Positions 51,539 to 62,737 of a stretch of 64,000 nucleotides of DNA are shown in pieces. The translations under genes and the position numbers were made by a program. The notes beneath the pieces were generated by a model, which saw only the letters and a program-made list of their open reading frames with translations, did not search any database and was not told where the DNA came from. Source of the DNA: Zasmidium citrigriseum (Eukaryota; Ascomycota; Dothideomycetes; Mycosphaerellales; Mycosphaerellaceae); assembly GCA_002786025.1 (NCBI GenBank), contig NHNW01000036.1, positions 124,001 through 188,000 of the forward strand, read 5' to 3'. How positions within the stretch are numbered: position 1 is the first letter of the stretch; each line of letters starts with the position of its first letter.

Positions 51539-52860
51539 ATGGCCGCCATCAGAAATGGAGCTGCGGCGGTAAGTGCGGCGATGGCTCCATGAGAGATGCC
51601 TGGCTGACATGGGGATAGGCAGTCCTGCTGCTTTCAATCCTCATCTATTCTCGACTCGAGTTGCTCAAGATCTTCTATCACAATGCTCCTGCTCGACTGC
51701 AGACAATCAAGCGACCAGGCGCTGTCGAGGTAGAATGGCCGATAATAAACCTCTGAGCAGTTTCTGGCTGACATGGTATCAGGTCAACTTCAAGGATGAG
51801 CTTCGTAATTGTGAGGACATCTTGCTCAACGAAGATGAAGGATGGATGCTGCTAAGCTGCGATCCTGGTAGGGATCAATGGAACACTGTCATGGTCAGTC
51901 TCAAATTCGTCTACACTGGATCTTAACTCACACTCACAGGGTGTATTCGTCAACTCCACGGAACCACCGGAGACTGGCCTCTATATCTGGAAATACACAG
52001 AGTCACAGGTCGACATGAGGGCGACACCAGTGCAAATCAAGCTCAGGCCTTACGAGAATGGCCATCCGGACTTCCATCCTCTCGGGGTCGAGTATCACGC
52101 TCCCAGCAAGACCATGCTCGTGGTAAATCATGCCTCAGCAGCCTCCAGGATTGAGATGTACAAACTCGACGTGGAGAATGGCGAGGCTACACTGTTCGCT
52201 TCGATCCAGGATCCAAAGATCGCGGCACCCAATGCTATTGCCGCGATCAGTGACACCGAATTCTTCGTCACGAACGACCACTACTTCCTCGCAAGGAACA
52301 GTATCCCTTTGGCCAAGACGGAGACTTACTTGGGGCTACCAGGAGCCAGTGTCGCACACGTGAAACTGCTGCCAGATGGCGGGACGGAGATGAGAACATT
52401 GGCAAGACTGTCCTTCGCGAACGGTGTGGCCTTCTTGAATGAAAGCACCCTCGCCGTTGCGAGCTCGTCTTCAGTCTCCGTGCTCCTCTACAACATTGTC
52501 AACGAGGAGGCCGGGCCCACGCTCACTCTTGCTTCAAAGATCCTCCTCCCCTTCGTCCCCGACAATCTTAGCGTTGACAGTAAAGGAAAATTGCTGATTG
52601 CTGGACATCCTCATCCACCGAGCTTAGAGAAGGTCTCGAAGAACAATCGATTTTGCCAGTCCGCGGATTCCGGAGACGATGAGCGATGCAAGTTACACAA
52701 ACTGAGTTGGATCTCGGAATGGAGCGAGAAGGACGGATTGAGCAACATCTATGTCGGATCTGAGTTTGGCACTTCGTCCACGGCTGTCAGGGACGCCTCT
52801 CGTGGAATGGGCTTTGGATCTGGTCTTTACGAGCGTGGTATCTTAACGTGGAAAGATTAA
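51539..52860 (+). CDS. Paraoxonase/arylesterase-like (calcium-dependent six-blade propeller) protein
   Basis: Four exons, 51539-51568, 51619-51729, 51783-51893 and 51940-52860, give 390 residues. An N-terminal uncleaved-looking anchor (AVLLLSILIYSRLELLKIF) is followed by the paraoxonase-like NCEDILLNEDEGWMLLSCDP, GLYIWKYTES, HPLGVEYHAPSKTMLVVNHA, APNAIAAISDTEFFVTNDHY, FANGVAFLNESTLAVASSSS and PDNLSVDSKGKLLIAGHPHP. The E-D near the start, the N in APNAI, the ND in VTNDH, and the DN in PDNLS are the expected calcium ligands of the PON family. Members hydrolyse lactones or aryl esters; the substrate here is unknown. The three short 5' exons were found by frame and splice consensus. Confidence 0.84.
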
Positions 52861-53156
52861 ATGCATTGGGTGAGGAACTCATTATGTTCGGATCTTTACT
52901 GACCGCAATGAACGAAGTCACGGCTTGGTTTGTCTCCGCGGCGACATTTGCAACTGGCCTTCGCAACATTTTGAACAGCTGATATCCCTCCGTTGGCCCC
53001 AATGTGCATGCATGATCTCCTCGGAGACTTTCCTGCTGTCTTCTCACACACACCTGCGCACCGCAGATATAACGAAGCTGACCGAAATAGTGGATGGCAT
53101 AGAATGTCATTAAAGTTAGAAATCAATCGGTCGAGTTCCAATCCTGCTTCGAGATC

Positions 53157-54030
53157 ATGGCAGTCCAAGGACACCAGCATCACCATCTCTTCAAACACGA
53201 GTAAGTTGATGAAGAAGGCTCTGTTGATGGGTAGCTTACTGGAACACGGTTCTTAGCCCGGGTGACATGTACAAGGAGAAGTGGGTTCAGGATATACTCC
53301 AGCAGCTAAAAGAGTTCGTGAGCTCCAAACATGCCTGGCTTGGCCTGGATCCCGAAAAGGGGCAGCGAGTGCTTGATTATGCTTGCGGCAACGGGCCAAT
53401 ATCTGAAGTAGGCGAGAGAAATGGTAAAATGTGTCCATGGCTGACGTCCTATTCCAGAGCCTGGCACAGGTCTGTCCGAAGACAGTATTTCAGGGCATCG
53501 ACATCTTGCCAGCTCAAGTGGCCCGATTCAATGAAGCCACTTCGAAGCTCCTCGGCGGTGCCACAAGACGTATGTTCGCTGTCGAGGGCGATCTTTACAA
53601 ACCGTCTCCATCCTTGGAGGAAACCAAGTGGTACGACTTCGATGTGGCCATCACAAGCATGGCCCTCCATCACTTCGCCGATCCTATCGAGATGCTCCGA
53701 CGTCTGGCCGAAAGAGTCAAGAGCGGAGGCGCGGTGGTCGTGGTAGACTGGTTGAATGAGATACCTATCCCGCGGAACGCAAACGAGGGTGGCGAAGGTC
53801 GAAAGAAAGTGCCGTTCCATCCCGCCCATCATGCAAACCAAGAGGACATGATGGAGACTGGCCACGGAGTGAAAGTGTGGGCAGGATTCACTATGGAAAG
53901 CATCAAGGAATGTATGGCCGCGGCCGGGCTACGCAATACGGAAGTCCTGCTTCATCCTGAGCTGTCAAAGATGCCAGAAAGCCTAGGAGGCGACAAGCAG
54001 ATCTTCTATGCCAAGGCATATGTACCTTGA
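53157..54030 (+). CDS. Class I SAM-dependent methyltransferase
   Basis: Three exons, 53157-53200, 53257-53407 and 53458-54030, give 255 residues. The N terminus is His-rich (MAVQGHQHHHLFKH). SAM motif I is QRVLDYACGNGPIS (~52-64); GIDILPAQVARFNEA is motif II with the acidic residue after the second strand; FDVAITSMALHHFADP is motif IV/post-motif, and GGAVVVVDWLNE the next strand. ETGHGVKVWAGFTMESIKEC is a common C-terminal block in fungal UbiE-like small-molecule methyltransferases. Substrate is unknown. It lies between the paraoxonase-like and terpene-synthase-like genes in the same direction. Confidence 0.85.
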
Positions 54031-54773
54031 GGACGGATTCGGTGTTTTGTCGACGGAGTCTTGGCCAGGAGGAAAACTGCGAGATTGTCTTCTTTTAATG
54101 CGATGTTCGGTTTCGCGTATCATGCATGTGTGCAAACTATCGATGATGACAGAAAAGAGAAGGAAGCACGATGATGGATGGCGACTTGTCGAGCTGCAAT
54201 CCTGCGGCACAGTCCTCAACCCGCGGACGGTAAACGAGAGAAGTATTTGCGAGTATGCCGAGTAGTCAGTCACAGTCGTTCATCTCGGTTGGCTATCATT
54301 GGCTCCACGCGCATAAATTGTCGGCACATGCTGACCGGTCAAGGCGAAAGTGGCTTGCCCTACATCCACGCTAAGGGCCATTGTGGATCCTCTGACCGAC
54401 GGGAACGGCAGGTGCGATGCGCTTAATGGACAAACTAACCTCTTGTGTGTAGGTCCAGGCTTGATGGGTGTCTGCGCAGGCCGTATCCAGCTGGTGCCTT
54501 TCAGCTCCATTCGCTCACCAATCTTCCTGCGGCCTGTGACTGCGAACCGTTCACCGAAATTCTATTGCTGCGAAGGATTTGAGGATTTTCGATACATAGG
54601 TCGGGTGGGAAGGTAGGTGAGATGGTTCTGATTTTCTGTGTTTCCTTCCATCTGCAGGCGAACCTTTCGGGCGAACGTTATCTTCACCGCAAGATAGCAG
54701 AGGACAACGGACAGGCGCTCGCCGGAGAGAACACACACAACGCGACTTCACACGGATCGCATCCCAAGAAACC
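54031..54773. other. Intergenic
   Basis: A 743-base gap between co-oriented genes with no recognisable gene. Confidence 0.5.
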
Positions 54774-55315
54774 ATGGCCACTCCTCTGGCACGAGCGGAC
54801 TCGGGCATTGTTACGACGATGAAGAGCGCATCAAAGCAAGATTACGAAGAATCAGAACAGCCGACCGTACACCCGCTCATACGCGACGTGAAGATGCAGG
54901 TAGACGACTATGTCTTGGAGAGCTGGGACTTTGCGGACGGTGATGCCAAACAAGACTTCATCAGCCAGAACGTCAGCAGCGTGGCTTCTTACTATTTCCC
55001 ATATGCTCTGGACGACCGGATATTCTTGGTTTCACGATTGCTGTCTGTATTATTCCTTATAGCGGGTAATATACCTCCAACTGGACACATCGCGGCTTTG
55101 TTGCTAACTCGGAGGCAGAGAGCCTACTTCACTTCGACATTGACGATGCGGAAGAATACATCGAAGCACTGGAAGCAGCCGTGAAGGGGTACTGGCTTCC
55201 CGACGAGGCCATACCGGCCGTTTGGATGCTTTGTGGTGTGTTCGATGAGATTCGAGGACAGGACTATTTGCTTGCAGACGACATCATCGACACAGTATTC
55301 TCACATTTGAGGTAA
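54774..55315 (+). pseudogene. Truncated class I terpene-synthase-like gene lacking the Asp-rich motif
   Basis: Two exons, 54774-55065 and 55119-55315, read as 162 residues. The N-terminal part matches fungal sesquiterpene-cyclase-like proteins: HPLIRDVKMQVDDYVLESWD, VASYYFPYALDDRIFLVSRL and LLSVLFLI. In active relatives the last segment continues into the metal-binding DDxxD/E motif; here it goes directly to AESLLHFDIDD. The next block, AVWMLCGVFDEIRGQDYLLA and DDIIDTVFSHLR, corresponds to the middle of the fold. The frame then stops, so the NSE/DTE motif and the C-terminal half are absent. A splice donor at 55313 would add only unrelated Arg/Ser-rich sequence. Most likely a decayed copy; a repurposed short protein is the alternative. 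Confidence 0.6.
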
Positions 55316-55798
55316 AGCAGGCCTTTCTCAGACATTACGAGTTCGAAGGCTAACTAGATATAGGGGAGGGCTTGTAAGACGTGGAAGAAGTACACAAAGA
55401 AAAGGCACTGGATCATCGACTAGCAGCCTTCGAGTAGGCGCATCGTTGCTCTCCTCCCTTGAGCCTCTGGCTATGGGCACGAGTAGTGATTCGATATATT
55501 AAGTATGATAATACTCAGGCGAGACGAACAACATTGGATTCCTCAGCTTTTCCCAAGACCTCACCAGTCGCAGTCAAGTTGCGATCGTCAAGACAAGGCC
55601 TCGTGCTAGCATCACATCCTGCAAGGCCACCAATCGTCGCATCCGTCCGATATCGGGACACGTCGAGCAGCTAAGTTCTACGGCTCTCGCAACCGCACCT
55701 CTGGACAACATGAGAGATCTTATCTTATCACGTTTGATTCTGTTCAACCGAATCTGAGCCCTTACCTGCTTAGGACCTCCTGCTCTCAATAGGAGGCC
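55316..55798. other. Intergenic
   Basis: A 483-base gap after the terpene-synthase-like fragment. Continuation of that protein was looked for in all plus-strand frames and not found. Confidence 0.5.
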
Positions 55799-56854
55799 AT
55801 GGCAGAATACAGAGAGCTTGCGAAACCACATCCGCAATGGATAGATGTACGCTCATGCTGACTGCTCCAATAATCTACTGCACTGACTGAAGAGCTCAGT
55901 TTCCCAACAATCTGCCGCCTGGCACGAAAATTGACAGCATGACCCGAGACCACCTGCCAATCGAACCACAGGATGGACTTGTCATAGACGAGCTGAACGA
56001 TGTCAAGTCGGATACCGAGCCCATCACCCTCCGACGATATCGTGCGGAGGGTACCACTGGTCGCGTTCCTCTCGTACTGTATATCCACGGCGGTGGCTTT
56101 GTCACTGGCGGATTGGAAACCGACGATTATATGTGCCGAGAGATAGCACTTCATGTCCCAGCCGTCGTACTGAGCGTCAAATACCGACTGGCACCTGAAC
56201 ATCCTTTTCCTGCCGGGTTTGAAGATTGTCTCGAGGCCGTGAGATGGGTAAGCTGGCTGAGATTAGGATTGCATATCTTCCAAACTGATGGGATTGCAGG
56301 TAACGTCCGCTTCAGGCCAAGACAAGATTAACATCGAACTTTCGAAAGGCTTCGTTCTAGGCGGAACCTCAGCAGGAGGGAACTTCACCGCCGGACTAGC
56401 TCATGCAATGCTCGAGCAAAACATCGAACCTCAACCCACAGGTCTCCTATTCATGGCCTCGAGCTTCTGCCATCCCGACGTCCGACCGGCAGAGTATCGT
56501 GACCGGATCCTCAGCGTGGATGAAGTTGACGATGCTCCCGGTCTGACGGTTAAGTCGATAAAGTACTTTGCTGAAAAGTATGGTGCTCCGCCCGACGACA
56601 AACGTTACTCGCCGTTATTGCACACATCTCGGAAGGGCTTGGCGAAGAAAGCCTTCTTCCAGATCTGTGGCTGGGATCCTCGGAGAGACGAAGCGATCTT
56701 GTACCGGGAACTGTTCGAGAAGGATGGCATCGATGCGAAGTCGAAGATTTACAAGGGTCTGCCACACGGCTTTTGGACTACATGTCCTGAGTTGCCAGAG
56801 TCGAAAGCGGCAATCCAGGACACCGTCGAGGGAGTGAAGTGGTTGCTTGCATGA
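55799..56854 (+). CDS. Alpha/beta hydrolase, hormone-sensitive-lipase (HSL) type esterase
   Basis: Three exons, 55799-55846, 55900-56247 and 56300-56854, give 316 residues. The oxyanion motif is LYIHGGGFVTGG (HGGG ~79-82). The nucleophile elbow is LGGTSAGGNFTAG with Ser ~156. The Asp is in CGWDPRRDE (~258) and the His in GLPHGFW (~288), completing the triad. VKYRLAPEHPFPAGFEDC is the usual block between them. No signal peptide is seen, so it is likely cytosolic. Enzymes of this type cleave short acyl esters, often in detoxification or secondary metabolism. Both introns have standard sites. Confidence 0.9.
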
Positions 56855-57734
56855 ACAGAAGTTTATTGAGGATGCGGGAAATCTCAGGAGACTTCTAATG
56901 CAGCCAGAGCAAACCGACAACACAGGCGGTGCAGCACGTTAATCGAGAATGCTAGTCTTTCTCCAATAATGAATGGATGGCCGTGGCAATGCTGCCAGAT
57001 CTAGCTGCTAATAAGCATGTCAACTTGAAGCTTGATGATCCTATTATGTACAGTCTATTCTGCATTGTCAAGTATTATCGAAAGAGGCAAGCAGTAATAC
57101 GAGGCACTTTCACTTCATCGTGATGCTCCTTCCTATTTAGGTTAGCGCTATGAAGCACGGATCATGCGAAGTCAAAATCTCGCTTCGAATCAGTTTGCAT
57201 TCCTTCTTTTCATCTCACGATTTCACACCTTCCATCGTCAATGGCCAGCAAACGTCGGAATGCATCTCGAAATTGAACATCCAAAGACACTTCTCGTTTT
57301 GAGAACGCGAAGGTCATTGAGCACCAGTGAGAGCTGCGATCTCGGCCTGGAATTCCGAAGCCTCCTCTCGAAACCGCAGCGCCATGCCATTTCGAGCTAC
57401 GTTATGCACTCCGCACAGCATGGCGTGGCCGCCATGAGAACTTGACAGGGACCGGACCTGCGTCCAAATATCCTCCGCGCATTTTCACGCCTCGGCTTGC
57501 CTGAGCCACCGCCGCAATTTCCTCGTCGATGAATGGTTGCACTTCATGTGCCCTCCTCTTCGGTTGCTATACGGCAAACGAACCCCACATCCAAGTAGTA
57601 TCATGCTAAGCCCAAGGCGGCAGATGCAATGATGGTATTTGACGACATCAGTGACCACTTCTTCCAGATGTCTTCTAAGAAAGATCGAGAGACGCCCAGG
57701 TAGGCTCAGGAAGTTCCGTTCTCACATTTTCGAG
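56855..57734. other. Intergenic
   Basis: An 880-base gap between co-oriented esterase genes. No recognisable gene. The frame upstream of 57735 (from 57639) is open but opens into leader sequence. Confidence 0.5.
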
Positions 57735-60177
57735 ATGGTTGTCAAGAGCTTGCTATCCTTTTTGCTCTTCTCGCAAACGTTTGCAGCTGGCAACGACTGG
57801 CTATTGCAGAGGTCAGAATGGGAACAACGACATCCTCCATCACATCCGGATGACGAGCCCCATGGCTACGGCGATCACCCCGAAGGATGGCCTTCCAAGC
57901 ATGGCCATATATCATCGGAGTCTGGTACCTTCACGCCATGTTCGACTCCAGCGAGCACTCCTTCTGTTGCGCGACCCTCGATGATACCTTCCGGATCGTA
58001 TGCGCCGTCGCAGCCCTCCGGTCCATCACCGAGTGAACCAGCACCGCAGCCGTCCAATCAACCAGTTCCTCCAAAGGCGTCATATCCAAGCCAGCCATAT
58101 CCACCAGGGAGTTCAGCACCAGTGGGCGGAGCATGCCCGTCAGCATGTGCATGCGTCAACCCAGGACCCACGGCAACGCTCGACTGTGGCGTCGTAATCG
58201 GAACCACAACGTCTCTCCCAGCTGCAACAGCGACAGTGAACAAGTTTCTCGGGATTCCATTCGCACAGAGCCCACCTGAACGCTTTGGTATGCCACAGAA
58301 GCCTGGATCGTGCAACATCAACGCTACAGCATGGAAGCCTGCATGTATTCAACAATTCGCGGGTTCACAAGTCGTCCGAGCCTTTACAGAATTCGTCTTC
58401 AACAATCCTGCGCCAGAGGAGAGCGAGGACTGCCTGTACCTCAATGTCTATGCACCAAGCTCGCCACCTCCCGCTGATGGAAGAGCCGTGTTGTTCTGGA
58501 TATACGGAGGAGCTTTGCAATTTGGAAACGCAGGGCAGCAGTACTACGACGGCAGTTACTTTGCAGGATACGAGGATGTGATCGTGGTTACGACCAACTA
58601 CCGAACCAACGTAAGTATAGCAATGTACCCTCCTTGCGCTCAAACTGGCATATCAGCTCTCTCCGTGAGAGGAAGCGACTCTGAGCCATTAGAGCGCTTG
58701 TCACGCCCTTAGCCCTTCTCGAGAAAGTTGGGGATTGTTAGAGGCATCTTCCAATTTGAGCGGAACGCCGAGGATATTTCGGCATTCGTGAGCTAACGAC
58801 TGATCTCAGGTCTTTGGCTTCGCAACATCGCCGGAGCTCCCTGTTACAGAACGAAATCTTGGCTTTTATGACCAGCGTTTCGCTCTCGAATGGGTTCAGC
58901 GGAGCATTGCAGCATTCGGAGGTTCCCCTGAGAAGGTCACCATCTTTGGAGAATCAGCTGGAGGCTTCTCGGTCGACGCATTGCTCACTTCGTATCCAGC
59001 GAACAGCACGCCACCGTTCAGAGGGGCCATCATGCAGAGTGGTCAGATCAGCTATAATGCTCAGAGTCGACCAAGCACCGTTCCTCAATGGATTCAATTA
59101 GCCGGGCTTCTGGGTTGTCCTGGAACGTACGGCAGCAACCTCACTTGCCTTCGTGCGGCCAATGCAAGTGAGATTCAAAGGATCATCGATACAAACAGCA
59201 TTGAGTTCAATCCAGTCGGCGATAATGTCACTTTGATGGAAAATCCTTTGCAGCAGCGATTGAGTGGTAACATCGCTCGCATTCCAATCCTAGGAGGAAG
59301 CAACTCACAAGAAGGCCGGTAAGTGATGCATAGTCTACGCGAGAGTTCATGCCCTCCTTCTTCCGCTTAAACTGGAAGATTAGCTCTCTCCACGAGAGGA
59401 AGTGACTCTAAGCTATTGGAGGGCTTGTCACACTCTTAGCCCTTTACGAGAACGTTGGGGATTGCTTGAGGCATCTTCAGTTTGACCGGAACACCGAGGG
59501 TATATGGGCTGACACTTTCCAGCGTGTTCGCAGTAGGACAAACCAACTCGACCGCTTTCTTAAGCGGACTACTGGGTAACAACACTGCTGCAATCACTGG
59601 CCTCGAATCGATATATCCGCCGTACAAGGCTGCGCTGGGAGAAGAGGCCTACGATCAGGTCTCTCAGATCTTCACCGAATCTGTCTTCCAGTGCACTGCC
59701 GCCATGCACGCCAACGCAACCGCCTCAATTGGAATTCCTGCTTGGAGATACTACTTCAACGCATCGTTCTACAACACTCAACCATACCCCAAGCTGGGAG
59801 TCTACCATAGTAGCGAGATTCCTATCGTGTACAGCACGTACCCACGGACGAATGTCACTACTCAGGAGTATGCGTTGTCTAGAGCAATGAGAGGAGCATG
59901 GGCAACGTTCGCAAAAAATCCAGAGACTGGTCCAGGATGGAACTCAGTAGGCACAGGCATGGAAGCTGAGGTCTTAGTTGGTGCTGAGTCTCTCTCTGAG
60001 GGCGGCATCTTGATTGCTGAGAACGGTACCAATCCCATGGGCACTGTCAATCTTGCTGTGTTCGGGAACAGAGGAGATGCCGTGGGATCTGGTGTCACGG
60101 TCATTGACTCGAACGAGGTCGACTCTCGATGCTTTGTCTATGCTTCGACCTATGAGATGAATGCGAAGATTGGATGA
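57735..60177 (+). CDS. Secreted type-B carboxylesterase/lipase with Pro/Ser-rich N-terminal linker
   Basis: Three exons, 57735-58610, 58810-59318 and 59523-60177, give 679 residues. A signal peptide (~1-18) precedes ~120 residues rich in Pro, Ser and His, then a Cys-containing start of the catalytic domain (SACACVNPGPTATLDCG). FLGIPFAQSPPERF, SEDCLYLNVYAP and VLFWIYGGALQFGN are family blocks. The nucleophile elbow is TIFGESAGGFS with Ser ~341; the Glu is in GGSNSQEGR (~460) and the His in GVYHSSEIP (~557). Many N-glycosylation sequons support secretion. Both introns (199 and 204 bases) are far longer than the others in the window and are copies of one another; see the repeat entries. Confidence 0.9.
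58611..58809 (+). repeat. Introner-like element forming intron 1 of the carboxylesterase gene
   Basis: A spliceable intron, GTAAGT to CTAACGACTGATCTCAG, inserted between codons (phase 0). Its core holds CTCTCTCCGTGAGAGG, a small hairpin, CTTAGCCCTTCTCGAGAAAG with a second hairpin (TTCTCGAGAA), GTTGGGGATTGTTAGAGGCA and GAGCGGAACGCCGAGG. The core is shared with intron 2 and three other sites. Confidence 0.88.
59319..59522 (+). repeat. Introner-like element forming intron 2 of the carboxylesterase gene
   Basis: A spliceable intron, GTAAGT to GGGCTGACACTTTCCAG, in phase 2. The core carries CTCTCTCCACGAGAGG, CACTCTTAGCCCTTTACGAG, GTTGGGGATTGCTTGAGGCA and GACCGGAACACCGAGG, matching intron 1 base for base over most of its length. 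The outer ~50 bases at the 5' side and ~40 at the 3' side do not match. Confidence 0.88.
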
Positions 60178-60244
60178 GCCGTAATCGGTATCTCGATAAG
60201 CTGTGAAGGGTGAAGAATACATACGCTATAGAAGCACTACACGA

Positions 60245-60976
60245 TCAAGCCCCAAAACCTCCAACTACCTCCATGACTGTTTCCATCGCGCTCGCGTCTT
60301 TCTTGTTCTTATTGCCTTTCAGATACATAGCAACCGCTGTAACCAAAATCTCGTCACACTCAGCATTGCTCATCCCTGGTTTCTCGAACACGAACATTCC
60401 ATCTTCAATCTTGGCGATGATGTTGTCTCCAGATTTCGTCTTCAGCACAGCATTGGTATGACCTTTCAATTTCCACTGCCACTTCTCCCCTGAAGAACCG
60501 AGTGTTGTCACTGCTCCTCGGGCCATCGGCTTGAAGGTGAACCTGTCGCCCATCATGTATGGATCGGATAGCTTCGAGGAATGGCTGTTGACGGAGTAGT
60601 TGATGTCGGTGGATGATAAGGAGTGGAATTTTACCGTCCCAAGGAGCGATCCGTCGGGCCTTATCAGGGCGACTGACGATTTAGATGAGAGGTCTTTTTG
60701 CTGTGAGATGGCTAGAATCTGCTGGTCGTTGGCGAGGTTGCGGACTTCGTCTTTGGTTATTCGGAACCAGCTGCGAGGTGGTGGTTGTTGTGGTGGCATG
60801 GTTGGGTTTTGCATTGGGTATGCCTGTTGGGGGTATTGATAGGGAGCCTGTGGGCCTCTTGCGTCCATGTTGCCGAATGGCACTGGCGTTGTGAGTTGTT
60901 GAGGCGGAGGATAGTATGCTGGATACTGGGGTTGATGGTATGGTGGAGGCTGCGGAGAGTTGTCTCTGTGGAACAT
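60245..60976 (-). CDS. Tubby C-terminal-like (LURP-one/scramblase-like) protein with PPxY N terminus
   Basis: One exon of 243 residues. The first ~70 residues are Pro/Gln/Tyr-rich and open with NSPQPPPYHQPQYPAYYPPP, including a PPxY site. The rest is a tubby-like barrel: ILAISQQKDLSSKSSVALIR, LGTVKFHSLSSTDINYSVN, FTFKPMARGAVTTLGSSGEK, WQWKLKGHTNAVLKTKSGDN and MFVFEKPGMSNAECDEILVT. Proteins of this fold bind membranes or phosphoinositides in some organisms; here the role is unknown. It faces the carboxylesterase stop 67 bases away, so the genes converge. Not related in its folded part to the PPxY family at 25-33 kb. Confidence 0.8.
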   Translation of the reverse strand: MFHRDNSPQPPPYHQPQYPAYYPPPQQLTTPVPFGNMDARGPQAPYQYPQQAYPMQNPTMPPQQPPPRSWFRITKDEVRNLANDQQILAISQQKDLSSKSSVALIRPDGSLLGTVKFHSLSSTDINYSVNSHSSKLSDPYMMGDRFTFKPMARGAVTTLGSSGEKWQWKLKGHTNAVLKTKSGDNIIAKIEDGMFVFEKPGMSNAECDEILVTAVAMYLKGNKNKKDASAMETVMEVVGGFGA

Positions 60977-61802
60977 TTTGTCGTCGAAGATTGATGAGTC
61001 GTGAAAATGGAGAAGTTGAGGATGTGGAGGAAAGCATTGAATAGATATACCTACCTTTCAGCCCATTCTTGTATCCTAGACAGGAAATACGTCGACATTA
61101 CCATTGACTGCTTCAAGTTGCTGCGCATACGAAAACGAAGCTTTCGCTCTCAAATTGCTTGGCCATAAATTGTGCCCTATGCGGCAGGGGTCTACGCTAG
61201 CTTCATGACGTCAGCTTCCTTCAAGTGAATGAAACTCTCCACCGTTGCTTCGCCTTCCCGCGACAAAAACATAGCTAATCTTTTGGTCTGCGAAGTTAGT
61301 ACCCTGGCTGTTTTAGCAGGCGGCTGCATGGATTGGCGAAGTGCAATAGATGCGAATTCGAGCTGATTGCTGATCTTTGAGCGAGTGGGTGCACTGCCAC
61401 ATCCGGTCACCGGCAGGGAGCGAATACGCGCGAATGCACTGCCAGACAACATTTCTGAGTCGCACGAGAAAGTATTTTGCAAACCTCCATGGCCACGAGA
61501 GGACTTACTAACTCACAGCGTAGGAAGGCCTTGTTGAGAAATTGGTCTTTGCACTGGCAATCTGATTCTCCGACAGAACACGAGTCTCTGTGCGGCTGAG
61601 ATTGACGTTGAACCTTTGGTGCAACAAGCGACTCTCGGAGAACGATGGGACCCCCAAACCTAACGCCAACGTGGTATCTTGATTAGCTCGTGCACGATCT
61701 TTTGGCGAACACTACCCGAACTCACTCTTGAGGGCCAGCTCTAGCCTTGCTGATACAGGTCTGGCTTCTTCGAGAAGCCCGACTACGGCTCGCTCTGTCA
61801 CC
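60977..61802. other. Divergent promoter region
   Basis: No gene was recognised between the tubby-like and the NTF2-like starts. The minus-strand frame 61192-61482 has no domains. Confidence 0.45.
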
Positions 61803-62291
61803 ATGAGCGAACAGGCCAATATCGGTCAACATGGAGACTCGCTCCGTCAGCTACGACCCAAGCCCCCGACTATTTGGCCATCGCATGAGCAGAGCGTGGC
61901 CGTTTTGCGAATCGAGCAAGCAACACGCCGAATCGCAGATCTTATCAACTCCCGCCAATGGTCTCACCCCGACTGGAACACATTACTGGACCCGGATTTC
62001 GAAATAGCTCTTGACCATCTGGGTGCCGAGCCAGTGAAAGGCAGAGAACAATATCTCGCAACTTGGGCGGAGTATGGAAAGTCAAACCCGCTATATCGAT
62101 GCGACATAATGAGTCTATCGACTGTCGTTGACGAGCAAATGGGTACCGCGCAGGTTTGGATGCATATCAAAGCGTCTGGACACCCACCTGATATACAGCA
62201 AGAGAATGTGAGCCTAGCATTTTGGAGCCGGCAAAAGGGAGTCTGGAGAGCGACTAAGCAATGCGGAGTTCGTGGACCGGGTCTTGGATGA
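61803..62291 (+). CDS. Small NTF2/SnoaL-like hypothetical protein
   Basis: One open frame of 162 residues, with ACCATGA start context at 61803. ATRRIADLINSRQWSHPDWN and LLDPDFEIALDHLGAEPVKG, then REQYLATWAEYGKSNPLYRC and AQVWMHIKASGHPPDIQQEN with FWSRQKGVWRATKQCG, follow the helix-helix-strand plan of NTF2/SnoaL-like proteins. No catalytic residues can be assigned and no signal peptide is present. The resemblance is by pattern only. Confidence 0.55.
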   Translation: MSEQANIGQHGDSLRQLRPKPPTIWPSHEQSVAVLRIEQATRRIADLINSRQWSHPDWNTLLDPDFEIALDHLGAEPVKGREQYLATWAEYGKSNPLYRCDIMSLSTVVDEQMGTAQVWMHIKASGHPPDIQQENVSLAFWSRQKGVWRATKQCGVRGPGLG

Positions 62292-62737
62292 AGAGGCTTC
62301 GGAGTATGATTGTATCAATCCAATATGAGTGTCAATAGCTTTCGATGGTACGTTGTGGTGGGGGAGGTAATCGGCATCCGCTGAGCTCAACATTCACTCA
62401 CATCACGCACAGCTTGCAAAGTGGTCTCAATTCTCATCAGGGGATTGCTTACGATCCCGATCGCACGCACTGCCTCTCCAAAAATCGCCAAATGCAAGCG
62501 GGATCCCAAACTCCTCCGTCCCTTCCTACATCCTGAACCTTCCACACCTCCCGCACCCGTCTTGTCCCTGGTCGGAAATATCCAAGATGGCGACCCCCGG
62601 CTTTAGGAGTGTGCTGGTAGATCGTACGACATCGACTCCCTTAGGATCTGGAGTCCCTCATCACGCCAAGTCCCGACGAGTGAAGACAACCAACGACCTG
62701 GACATTTGAGTTGCCTGGAGAGGAGAACGCTGGAGGC
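62292..62737. other. Intergenic
   Basis: A 446-base gap without a recognisable gene. Confidence 0.5.

Noticed and set aside
55313..55500. C-terminal continuation of the terpene-synthase-like gene through a donor at 55313
   Set aside because: The added sequence is Arg/Ser-rich low complexity and lacks any terpene-synthase motif.
60245..60976. Tubby-like protein as a fifth member of the PPxY family
   Set aside because: It has a PPxY site, but its folded part is a recognisable tubby-like barrel unlike the other four.
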